Assembly (NCBI GenBank): GCA_946629405.1
Contig: CAMOXW010000082.1
Coordinates: 1-9,779, forward strand
From: an uncultured Ruminococcus sp.
GTDB taxonomy: Bacteria; Bacillota_A; Clostridia; Oscillospirales; Ruminococcaceae
DNA length: 9,779 nucleotides
Reading direction: 5' to 3'
Part shown: one piece after another, positions 1 to 6,143 of the stretch
How positions within the stretch are numbered: position 1 is the first letter of the stretch
How the letters are laid out: each line of letters opens with the position of its first letter
Made by a program: the position numbers and the translations under genes
The notes under the pieces: model-generated
What the model was told of the DNA's origin: nothing
Databases searched by the model: none
What the model saw: the letters and a program-made list of their open reading frames with translations, nothing else

Positions 1-62
1 ATGTTAATATGACTGCATATGATCAGGGAATCCGCAACGGAACGCAGCTCATATTGATATAA
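1..62 (+). CDS. 3' end of a probable YukD/EsaB-like T7SS ubiquitin-fold protein (partial)
   Basis: The reading frame beginning at base 3 is open from the window edge to a TAA at 60-62 and ends in GIRNGTQLILI. Small ubiquitin-like T7SS proteins of the YukD/EsaB family typically end in a 'GI-x-NG-D-x-L-x-I' pattern (Bacillus subtilis YukD ends GITNGDRLEIL), and the spacing here matches, with Thr in place of the usual Asp. The stop lies 24 bases before a WXG100 gene, where T7SSb core genes are expected. YukD/EsaB proteins are cytoplasmic and needed for T7SSb function. Only about 20 residues are visible, so this is a motif-level call; another protein ending in a similar strand is possible. Confidence 0.5.
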   Translation, partial: VNMTAYDQGIRNGTQLILI

Positions 63-63
63 T
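55..63 (+). promoter_or_regulatory. Possible extended -10 promoter before the first WXG100 gene
   Basis: TGATATAAT at 55-63 matches an extended -10 (TG-N-TATAAT). No good -35 is seen about 17 bases upstream. Transcription would start near 70, immediately before the ribosome binding site at 72-77, giving a very short leader. The box overlaps the stop codon of the upstream frame. It could be chance AT-rich sequence, with the WXG100 genes read from upstream instead. Confidence 0.3.
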
Positions 64-85
64 CATTTTACAGGAGGAAACAATT

Positions 86-388
86 ATGGGAAAGACTTTT
101 ACGGTTGATCCGCAGGTTTTGTCCGACACTTCCAAGAAGCTTGCGGACATCTCCAACAACTACCGCGACATTTCTTCACAGCTCATGGAAAAGGCTCAGA
201 CAATGGGTGCAGCATGGGACGCAGAGGATAACCTCGCATTCGTCAACCAAATCACCGGCTTCTGCGACGACCTCAAGAATATGGCTCAGAAGCTTCAGAC
301 AGCAAGCGAAACGCTCGCTCAGCAGAGCAACAACTACAAGACTCACTGCGAAGATAATTCTTCACAGGTGAAGAAGCTTGCAAACTAA
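86..388 (+). CDS. WXG100-family T7SS protein, WXA subtype (copy 1)
   Basis: This 100-residue protein has the WXG100 size and helix-turn-helix pattern: two amphipathic helices around a turn carrying W44-D45-A46, followed by D48 and an AF pair. WXG100 proteins are small secreted substrates and co-substrates of T7SS that pair as antiparallel four-helix bundles. The motif is W-x-A rather than W-x-G, and the C-terminus lacks a clear YxxxD/E export signal (the tail reads YKTHCED), so it may depend on a partner, probably the next gene. The start is set by AGGAGG at 72-77, eight bases before the ATG. There is no signal peptide, as expected. It lies 12 bases from the next WXG100 gene, suggesting co-translation and heterodimer formation. 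Confidence 0.85.
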   Translation: MGKTFTVDPQVLSDTSKKLADISNNYRDISSQLMEKAQTMGAAWDAEDNLAFVNQITGFCDDLKNMAQKLQTASETLAQQSNNYKTHCEDNSSQVKKLAN

Positions 389-400
389 GGAGGGATCACT

Positions 401-703
401 GTGGCAAAAATTACTGTCAATACCGACCAGGTCAACGAGATCGCAGGAGCTATCGAGAATCTGAACAAGAGGCTCTCAGATGAGCTCAATACAAGCCGCG
501 ACCTTTTCACAACTCTCGGCAATTCATGGAACGGCGAGGCATATGAGTCAACAAAGGCTGCTTATAACGAGTTCTCACAGAAGTTTTTCCAGACATACTA
601 TGACGTTATCGACAACTATGTAAAGTTCCTCAGGAATAACGTATCACAGGGATATTTCGAGGTCGAGACCGTCAATACGAATCTCAGCGAGGCTTTCAAG
701 TAA
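401..703 (+). CDS. WXG100-family T7SS protein with YxxxE tail (copy 2)
   Basis: A 100-residue WXG100 protein with canonical W43-N44-G45 at the helical turn. The second helix is rich in aromatic residues (KFFQTYYDVIDNYVKFLR) and is followed by Y85-F-E-V-E89, which fits the YxxxD/E T7SS export signal. The tail NLSEAFK is close to that of the WXG100 protein at 5507-5803 (SLSELFK), so the two are probably paralogues. The start is GTG at 401; AAGGAGGG at 387-394 overlaps the stop of the upstream gene and lies six bases before the GTG. It likely forms a secreted heterodimer with the 86-388 product. It is followed by the only large gap in the cluster. Confidence 0.9.
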   Translation: MAKITVNTDQVNEIAGAIENLNKRLSDELNTSRDLFTTLGNSWNGEAYESTKAAYNEFSQKFFQTYYDVIDNYVKFLRNNVSQGYFEVETVNTNLSEAFK

Positions 704-712
704 ATGTCTCCC

Positions 713-755
713 CCGGAGCGCTCACGGGTACTTACGCCCGTGAGCAGTGTTCCGG
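713..755 (+). promoter_or_regulatory. Stem-loop 1 in the intra-operon gap (possible processing or attenuation hairpin)
   Basis: GCTCACGGG (720-728) and CCCGTGAGC (737-745) form a perfect 9-bp stem around an 8-base loop. CCGGA (713-717) and TCCGG (751-755) can extend it by five pairs across a 2/5-base internal loop. No T-tract follows, so it is a poor intrinsic terminator. It sits just after the stop of the second WXG100 gene. Such hairpins often protect an upstream mRNA segment or set unequal expression within an operon. The structure is seen; the role is inferred. Confidence 0.6.
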
Positions 756-760
756 AAATG

Positions 761-813
761 TGTTCCCGCAATTAAATTTTCCAATGCGCCTGAAAGACTT
801 AATTGCAGGAACA
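761..813 (+). promoter_or_regulatory. Stem-loop 2 in the intra-operon gap
   Basis: TGTTCC-C-GCAATTAA (761-775) pairs with TTAATTGC-A-GGAACA (799-813). This gives 14 base pairs with one C/A mismatch around a 23-base loop (776-798). TGTTCC also occurs at 748-753, so GGAACA could pair with either copy and two alternative folds are possible. The ribosome binding site of the next gene (GGAGG, 826-830) begins 12 bases after the stem. I recognise no known riboswitch or T-box element. Confidence 0.55.
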
Positions 814-841
814 ATACTGAATAACGGAGGTGCTTCACGCC

Positions 842-1450
842 ATGATAAGGACAAAGTTTTCCGAAGATGACTGCATCGACTACATGAAGAAAAAGTACGG
901 CTCGGATTTTGTCTGTGCCGGACCTGTAGATGATTTCCAGCCGAACGCCTACTCGCTCAATATATATGTCACCTCCCCTGAGCTTCCCGGCAGGAATATT
1001 TTCGTGGTCGAGGAGGACACGGGCGAATCCCTGCGCTTCCGCGACAATTATCCGGCTGTCAGGTATGAGGACGAGGTCCGCAGCCTTGTGACCGAGCTCT
1101 CGCAGAAGGTCTACGGCAGATGCAAGGTTTTCTACAACAGGCTGCTGCGCCGCGTTATTGCCGATGAGCCGAAGTCATTCGGTGAGTATATCTCCCTTGA
1201 GAAGTCGCTGATACACTTCTCCGTACTGCTCCCCTCAGAAGCCGCGGGAAACGATAAGGATGCAAAGGCAAAGGAGCTCGCGGCAGAGCTTTGCAGAAAA
1301 GGCATGGTCTGCTCCTTCTCCGTATACTACAGCGAGCTGTATGAAAAGCTCTCATCATCAGGAGAATTCCCCAATACTCAGGACTGGTACAGTGCCTGCG
1401 GAAACATTTCCACAGACGGCAGCAGCATAAAGTCCGCGGAATGGAGGTGA
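842..1450 (+). CDS. Unknown accessory protein preceding lipase-like effector 1
   Basis: A 202-residue soluble protein with no signal peptide, lipobox or membrane helix. I do not recognise a named family. It is related to the product of 3132-3809: both have a KYGSxF motif near the N-terminus (K18 to F23 here), a D-[ND]-YPA motif (68-72) followed by a helix ending in L-x-TE, and a similar alpha/beta pattern after that. Each gene directly precedes a lipase-like gene, so an immunity, chaperone or adaptor role is plausible but unproven. ATG 842 is chosen because GGAGG (826-830) lies 11 bases upstream; the in-frame GTG at 830 overlaps that site and is unlikely to be used. Only four bases separate its stop from the next start, and its 3' end contains that gene's ribosome binding site (GGAGG, 1443-1447), implying translational coupling. 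Confidence 0.8.
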   Translation: MIRTKFSEDDCIDYMKKKYGSDFVCAGPVDDFQPNAYSLNIYVTSPELPGRNIFVVEEDTGESLRFRDNYPAVRYEDEVRSLVTELSQKVYGRCKVFYNRLLRRVIADEPKSFGEYISLEKSLIHFSVLLPSEAAGNDKDAKAKELAAELCRKGMVCSFSVYYSELYEKLSSSGEFPNTQDWYSACGNISTDGSSIKSAEWR

Positions 1451-1454
1451 GCCT

Positions 1455-3110
1455 ATGGCTGAAATGACTGGTGAAATGGATGTATCGTGGGCTCTTGATA
1501 CCCTGATGTATTCCAACGCTCTTGACAATACAGATTACAACGGCAAGACCGTCAGCGATATAGTCAATGACCTTTACGGTCATATGGACAGCCTTTCAGA
1601 TAACGACTGCCGTGCCGCTGTTGCAGCGGTGAAGCGCTATATTGATTCCCCAAATGGCTCTGAAACAGCGGGTCTGATACTTCATTCATGCAGCGATCAG
1701 CCCGGATTTGAGGGCAGCTCCGGCGCCAAGGGAGCAGCCTTCTACAGCAAAAATCCCGACGGCTCGATCAATGACGTATATGTTGCCTACCGCGGCACCG
1801 GCGAAGGCCGCTGGTACGACAACGGCGATGCCTTCAACAAGGAATACTCCCGCTATCAGCAGGATGCCGCTGAGTATTTCGACTCGGTAATGAGTGACCC
1901 CAGGATCTCCGAAAGCTCCAATGTCATCGTAACAGGCCATTCAAAAGGCGGAAATGAAGCACAGTTCGCTGCACTTGCCTCAAAGAAAGCCTATCTTGTC
2001 GATAAATGCTTTTCCTTCGACGGTCAGGGATTTTCGCCAGAGGCTGTAGAGTATTTCAAGAAGCTCTACGGCGAGGACTTCTACAAGCAGCAATTGCAGA
2101 AAATGTATTCGATCTCCGGAGACAACGACTTCGTGAACGTGCTCGGGATCAAGGTCATACCGGACGAGAACACTATCTATATCAAAACACCTACCGATAA
2201 CTACGATTTTAAACAGTCACACGCACCGTACCAGACTCCCAAGGGAGATAATATCGACTGGGACAACGTTGAGCTGCGCGGAAATCTGTTCGACTACAAC
2301 AACGGCACCTTCTATGAGACCACAAAGGAACAGCGTGAGCTTGCAGCTCTTGCGAAGTCCCTGAGCGATAATATCATGAGCCTCCCGCCGGAGGAACGTG
2401 AGGACGTCTGCCGCACGATAATGACCATCGCTGAATTCGGCGCAGGTATGAACGGCGAGACTGCCACTATTGAGGAATGGATGGGCTTATTGCAGAAGTC
2501 CGACACCATCTTTGAAAATGTAATTTTTTCGTGGGACGGGCAGAAATGGATAAACCGCAGCATACACGACGCTCTGCGGCGCTACGTCTTCCAGATCGAA
2601 AACGGCGAGGAATCGAACGTATTCGTCGAGATCATCTGCAACCTTGTGGCGCTGTACATACAGGTCAAGGCTGAGCGCTTCATCCTGATCGTCTACGGAT
2701 TCGTAAAGCTCGTATCGAAGATTGCGGAATATGCCGAAAAGCTTGCCAGGGTCATCGAATTCTGTGCGAACGTTGCCAAAGCAGTCGAGAAATGCCTCAG
2801 ATATATTCTCGACGCAAATTACCGCGCCGCTCAGAACTATATCAAAAACGAGAACGTCCTCACTCTCCATACGGACGACCTCCGCGGACTCGCACAGAGG
2901 CTATGGGCGGTCAACGGCAGGCTCGGAACCCTCGATTCACGCATAGACGGGCTTTACTGGAAGGTAAAATGGTCAGACCTGTGGAACCTGCTTTCGTCTG
3001 ACCTAAAGATATGCTGGTCACAGAAAATAAATGCGTGCGCGGACTGCCTCAACGATACGGCACAGCGCTTCGATGACGCAGAACAAAAGATACTCGGTAT
3101 GCTCGGATGA
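1455..3110 (+). CDS. Lipase-like (Mbeg1/DUF2974-type) T7SS effector candidate 1, C-terminal WXG100-like module
   Basis: A 551-residue protein. Residues about 75-270 form an alpha/beta-hydrolase lipase domain: Y112-R-G-T115 (oxyanion region), nucleophile-elbow GHSKGG with S163, SFDGQGF (185-193), SGDNDFVN with D225 as candidate acid, and H256 as candidate triad His. A helical middle region follows, with hydrophobic segments at about 389-404 and 409-422. Residues 455-551 form a helical hairpin-like module (HTDDLR, SRIDGLYWKVKW, CLNDTAQRF) resembling WXG100/LXG targeting domains and 77% identical (my count) to the C-terminus of the 3816-5288 product. Lipase at the N-terminus and targeting module at the C-terminus is the layout of the S. 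aureus T7SS toxin TslA. The likely role is a secreted or surface lipid hydrolase, perhaps antibacterial; the substrate is unknown. There is no Sec signal peptide. The RBS is GGAGG at 1443-1447. Confidence 0.75.
   Translation: MAEMTGEMDVSWALDTLMYSNALDNTDYNGKTVSDIVNDLYGHMDSLSDNDCRAAVAAVKRYIDSPNGSETAGLILHSCSDQPGFEGSSGAKGAAFYSKNPDGSINDVYVAYRGTGEGRWYDNGDAFNKEYSRYQQDAAEYFDSVMSDPRISESSNVIVTGHSKGGNEAQFAALASKKAYLVDKCFSFDGQGFSPEAVEYFKKLYGEDFYKQQLQKMYSISGDNDFVNVLGIKVIPDENTIYIKTPTDNYDFKQSHAPYQTPKGDNIDWDNVELRGNLFDYNNGTFYETTKEQRELAALAKSLSDNIMSLPPEEREDVCRTIMTIAEFGAGMNGETATIEEWMGLLQKSDTIFENVIFSWDGQKWINRSIHDALRRYVFQIENGEESNVFVEIICNLVALYIQVKAERFILIVYGFVKLVSKIAEYAEKLARVIEFCANVAKAVEKCLRYILDANYRAAQNYIKNENVLTLHTDDLRGLAQRLWAVNGRLGTLDSRIDGLYWKVKWSDLWNLLSSDLKICWSQKINACADCLNDTAQRFDDAEQKILGMLG
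2817..3107 (+). repeat. Duplicated C-terminal module, copy 1
   Basis: This stretch encodes the last 97 residues of the first lipase-like protein. It matches 4995-5285 at the same length without gaps (75 of 97 residues identical by hand count). In the central part, 2931-3020 against 5109-5198, all 30 residues are identical and 81 of 90 bases match, with every difference at a third codon position. Confidence 0.85.
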
Positions 3111-3131
3111 GCTGCCTCTGGAGGGATATTA

Positions 3132-3809
3132 ATGCTGATATTCAACGCCCTTACCGGAAATTATGAGAACGGCTCGGGCACTATGGAAACTGTTGAAAGG
3201 CTGCTCGCGGAGAAATACGGCTCCGCGTTCAGGGCCACACATATCGGGAACCGCTATAATACGGGCTCGGCAACGCTGTTCTGCCGCACTGAGAACGGGC
3301 AGGACATCTGCTTCACGGCGGTGTACACGCCTCTTGACAGGCTGCTGACGGACGATTATCCTGCGCGGATAGCTGCCCATGCACTCGGGCGCGAGCTCAC
3401 GGAGGCTTTTCAGACGAAGGGGATTTCTGCGGTCCCGCACATTCTCCTGTGCGGCGGACATTATGATGCTGTCCCGCCGGTGGATATGACTGCTCAGCGA
3501 TATATCGAGGATTCCGGCACTGACCTGCTCCACATACGAATGGCGGTCGGAGCTTCCTCCGACATGAGCGCCATACCCGGCGTTCTGGAGGAAATAAGCC
3601 GGAAATACGGCAATATACGCATTATCGCAGCAGTATTCGTTATAGCTGACGAAAAGCTCGAAGAATGCCGCAGCGCACTTTCAGAGGTACCGAGGGTGAA
3701 CGACAGGTGGTTCAGCAGATTCTCGCCTGCCGCAGATGCAGGCATTACCGTCACTGACGGCAGAGCAAACAAGACCGCAGAGCAGTTCGCGGCAGCATTG
3801 AAGGGGTGA
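3132..3809 (+). CDS. Unknown accessory protein preceding lipase-like effector 2
   Basis: A 225-residue protein, probably a divergent paralogue of the 842-1450 product. It shares KYGSAF (28-33), DDYPA (74-78) followed by a helix (ALGRELTEAF), and a later segment of similar layout with a C-terminal alpha/beta unit. There is no signal peptide, lipobox or membrane segment, so a cytoplasmic location is likely. Like its paralogue it sits immediately before a lipase-like gene (six bases between), so it may be a cognate immunity protein, chaperone or secretion adaptor; the sequence does not decide between these. GGAGGG at 3120-3125 lies six bases before ATG 3132, favouring this start over the in-frame ATG at 3183. 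The family name is unknown to me. Confidence 0.8.
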   Translation: MLIFNALTGNYENGSGTMETVERLLAEKYGSAFRATHIGNRYNTGSATLFCRTENGQDICFTAVYTPLDRLLTDDYPARIAAHALGRELTEAFQTKGISAVPHILLCGGHYDAVPPVDMTAQRYIEDSGTDLLHIRMAVGASSDMSAIPGVLEEISRKYGNIRIIAAVFVIADEKLEECRSALSEVPRVNDRWFSRFSPAADAGITVTDGRANKTAEQFAAALKG

Positions 3810-3815
3810 TGAGAT

Positions 3816-5288
3816 ATGGCAACATATACCGATAAGGAGCTGCAGCTCGCAACACAGATAGCCTATATCGACCTCACCGATGCTTACGACGGTCTGAAAC
3901 GCTCCCACGATGGAAGGAGCTCCTTCAGCCTCAGAGAGCTTGCAGAGCATGATTCAGGCGTAAAGAATGCGCTCATCGAGAAGGGCGTACCGGAATCTCT
4001 CTGGGACAAGTGGTCTGTCCCCTCAGTATACGACAAAAACGATGATACAGGCTTTGTTGCCTGCATAATAGATACCGGCGACGGCAATGCTATAACCGCT
4101 TTCCGCGGAAGCGAGGCTATGGGCACAAGCGAGGAGCAGCTCAAAAATATCCAGCACGACTGGATCGAAGCTGACATCGGGATCCTCAACTCGACCGAGA
4201 CCAATCAATACGCGGATGCAAAGAAATTCATGCAGGAAAACGCTGCTCTGCTCAACAGCTACGAGAAGGTCAACCTCACAGGTCACTCGCTCGGCGGAAA
4301 TCTCGCGGAATACAGCACCATAGTCGCGGATGACTGCGGGGTCGGGCGGAACTTCGAGCGCTGCGTAAGCTTTGACGGACCGGGCTTCTCACAGGAGTTC
4401 ATCGACCATTACAGAGAGCTCATCGACCGCAATGCCGGAAAGGTCGATCACTATAAATGGAGCTTCGTCGGCTCAATGCTCAAGGAACTGCCCGGCGAAC
4501 GCTCGATGTACATACAGGTAACTCTTGAGGCTGTTGTGATCCCTGTTATCGGCGGATTCGTAAGGCACTCGACTGATTACATTGACTTCGACGAGAACGG
4601 CAATGTCAAGAAGGGAAATCAGGACTTCATCTCAAAGATCTCGGAACGGCTCACTAACCTGATCGACGACCTCCCTGCGCCTGTCGGAAATATAGCGGCA
4701 GATGTCATCTCTGTCCTGCTGTATGAGGGCTTTGAGCATCCGTGGATATCTGTCCCGCTGATACTGGAATTTGCCATAACTCATCCACTGATAACAGTAA
4801 CAGCTCTTGCCATCGTTACATGGGAGTTCTACGGCGAGCTGAAGGAATGGATATTCAATAATCTTATCGACTATGTATGCAAGCTTGCTGAGGGAATAAA
4901 GGAATGGGCAGCGGAGAAGATCGCGGAATTCTGTGCAAATCTCCGCCAGGCTGCAAAGGACTTCATTGAGTGGTGCAAAATGACATTCGACAGCAATTAC
5001 CGCGCAGCCCAGAACTACCTCGCCGACCAGAACCTGATAAGCCTCCACACGGATGACCTCCGCTCTCTTGCCGGAAGACTGTGGGCGATCAACGGCAGGC
5101 TTGACAGCCTTGATTCACGCATTGATGGGCTTTACTGGAAGGTGAAATGGTCAGACCTGTGGAACCTGCTTTCCTCCGATCTGAAGATATGCTGGTCGGA
5201 AAAAATAAACAACAGCGCGAACTGCCTAAACGACACGGCGCAGCGTTTTGAAGATGCCGAAAGACAAATTCTCAATCTTGTGGGGTGA
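3816..5288 (+). CDS. Lipase-like (Mbeg1/DUF2974-type) T7SS effector candidate 2, C-terminal WXG100-like module
   Basis: A 490-residue protein with the same architecture as the 1455-3110 product. The lipase-like domain spans about residues 10-260, with FRGS (96-99), nucleophile elbow GHSLGG with S158, SFDGPGF (185-191) and candidate triad His H251 (VRHSTDY). The stretch equivalent to D225 of the first protein reads VGSML and has no Asp, so the acid may be supplied elsewhere, for example D187. A strongly hydrophobic region at about 311-337 could be one membrane-inserting helix or a buried hairpin. Residues 394-490 are the duplicated WXG100/LXG-like module. The N-terminal domains are far more diverged than the C-termini. 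DUF2974/Mbeg1-like is my family recollection; phospholipase or lipase activity is inferred. The RBS is a weak AAGGGG at 3801-3806. Confidence 0.75.
   Translation: MATYTDKELQLATQIAYIDLTDAYDGLKRSHDGRSSFSLRELAEHDSGVKNALIEKGVPESLWDKWSVPSVYDKNDDTGFVACIIDTGDGNAITAFRGSEAMGTSEEQLKNIQHDWIEADIGILNSTETNQYADAKKFMQENAALLNSYEKVNLTGHSLGGNLAEYSTIVADDCGVGRNFERCVSFDGPGFSQEFIDHYRELIDRNAGKVDHYKWSFVGSMLKELPGERSMYIQVTLEAVVIPVIGGFVRHSTDYIDFDENGNVKKGNQDFISKISERLTNLIDDLPAPVGNIAADVISVLLYEGFEHPWISVPLILEFAITHPLITVTALAIVTWEFYGELKEWIFNNLIDYVCKLAEGIKEWAAEKIAEFCANLRQAAKDFIEWCKMTFDSNYRAAQNYLADQNLISLHTDDLRSLAGRLWAINGRLDSLDSRIDGLYWKVKWSDLWNLLSSDLKICWSEKINNSANCLNDTAQRFEDAERQILNLVG
4995..5285 (+). repeat. Duplicated C-terminal module, copy 2
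   Basis: Second copy of the module at 2817-3107. The exact-match core includes 29 consecutive identical bases starting at AAATGGTCAGACC. The conservation contrasts with the diverged lipase domains upstream. Confidence 0.85.
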
Positions 5289-5293
5289 TATAA

Positions 5294-5494
5294 ATGGATG
5301 AAGTAACTTCGATCATAACTGAACTCAGCAGTATTATCAACGAGCTGTCAGATATCGAGAGTGAGCTCCGGACGAAATTCAAGGGAATATACACCGAACA
5401 GAAGATCGCAAGCACCATAAGCAGCAAAATATCGAGCCTTTCCAAGGCAAAGAGCAAGCTCCAGAATATCGACCGCTCCAAGGTCAACGAATAA
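5294..5494 (+). CDS. Small helical coiled-coil protein, possible T7SS effector partner
   Basis: A 66-residue, charged, almost wholly helical protein (IITELSSIINELSDIESEL, then ISSKISSLSKAKSKL), likely a two-helix hairpin. It lacks a W-x-G turn and a YxxxD/E signal. In T7SSb loci, effectors with helical targeting domains often have small alpha-helical partner proteins (Lap proteins of LXG toxins, TlaA proteins of TslA). The position directly after a lipase-like effector (five bases) and before a WXG100 gene fits such a role, but no family-specific motif proves it. The start is ATG 5294 with GGGGTGA at 5282-5288 overlapping the preceding stop. Its own stop overlaps the AAGGAGG of the next gene. 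Confidence 0.7.
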   Translation: MDEVTSIITELSSIINELSDIESELRTKFKGIYTEQKIASTISSKISSLSKAKSKLQNIDRSKVNE

Positions 5495-5506
5495 GGAGGC
5501 ACGAAT

Positions 5507-5803
5507 ATGATCCATGTAACTACAGATCAGGTCGCTGCGCTTGCGGACACTATCGACAATAAGAACACCAACATTGCCGATGCCGCACAGGAAGCCATTG
5601 ATGCAATAAATTCGCTCAGCGCCTCATGGGACGGCGCTGCGAGTGAGGCGGTCATCCCGCTGTTCAATTCTATAAAGAGCAACTGCATTGATGCACAGCG
5701 CCAGATCGTTGCAGATTACGCAAATTTCCTCCGCTTGAGGGTCGCTTCCGGCTATGAGCAGGTCGAGAACAACAATAAATCCCTCAGCGAGCTATTCAAA
5801 TAA
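5507..5803 (+). CDS. WXG100-family T7SS protein with YxxxE tail (copy 3)
   Basis: A 98-residue WXG100 protein with W41-D42-G43 at the turn between two helices. The C-terminal Y83-E-Q-V-E87 fits the YxxxD/E export signal. Its end, from the NFLR stretch to SLSELFK, parallels the 401-703 product, so they are likely paralogues. It has a strong RBS, AAGGAGG at 5493-5499, seven bases before the ATG. With the next gene (15 bases away) it forms a second WXG100 pair and probably acts as a secreted heterodimer or co-effector. Confidence 0.9.
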   Translation: MIHVTTDQVAALADTIDNKNTNIADAAQEAIDAINSLSASWDGAASEAVIPLFNSIKSNCIDAQRQIVADYANFLRLRVASGYEQVENNNKSLSELFK

Positions 5804-5818
5804 CACGGAGGTCAGACA

Positions 5819-6136
5819 ATGGGAAACTATATAAATATCAACCTTGACGCACTTCAAAGCGCCAAGTCTGCTCTCGCAAGGTACATAAACGCGCGCAATC
5901 TGTTAATGGCTCAGCTTCTCGGCGAGGTCGATCACGTCAAGAGCTCATGGAGAGCCGCGGATACCGATGCCTTTCTTACCCAGTGGCACGCAATGTCCGC
6001 TCCGGACGGCGTTTTCACCGTAACTAAGGAGAATCTCCAGAAATACAAGGAGCTGCTCGATGCTGCGTACAAGCTCTATAAGAAGGCACAGTCAGACTCA
6101 GTCGAACAGGCTTCAAAAATAAGCGGGTGGTCCTGA
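5819..6136 (+). CDS. WXG100-family T7SS protein, WXA subtype (copy 4)
   Basis: A 105-residue helical-hairpin protein of WXG100 size with W44-R45-A46, D48 and an AF pair at the turn, the same W-x-A type as the 86-388 product. The loop after the turn (HAMSAPDGVF) is longer than usual. No YxxxD/E signal is visible in the tail, so secretion may depend on its YxxxE-bearing neighbour. The RBS GGAGG (5807-5811) is seven bases before the ATG. Alternatively it could serve as a dedicated partner for the C-terminal modules of the lipase-like proteins. Confidence 0.8.
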   Translation: MGNYININLDALQSAKSALARYINARNLLMAQLLGEVDHVKSSWRAADTDAFLTQWHAMSAPDGVFTVTKENLQKYKELLDAAYKLYKKAQSDSVEQASKISGWS

Positions 6137-6143
6137 TCGCCGT

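Noticed and set aside
830..841. GTG at 830 as start of the first accessory gene
   Set aside because: It overlaps the GGAGG at 826-830, so ATG 842 is better placed.
704..841. Intrinsic terminator or known riboswitch after the second WXG100 gene
   Set aside because: Neither stem is followed by a T-tract, and I see no conserved core of a known riboswitch or T-box.
842..1450. Lipoprotein immunity protein as in known lipase toxin pairs
   Set aside because: There is no N-terminal hydrophobic stretch or lipobox in this protein or its paralogue at 3132-3809.
1155..1583. 142-codon - strand frame across the accessory/lipase 1 junction
   Set aside because: It is antisense to two well-supported genes with RBSs; the translation is rich in Arg, Cys and His with no domain pattern.
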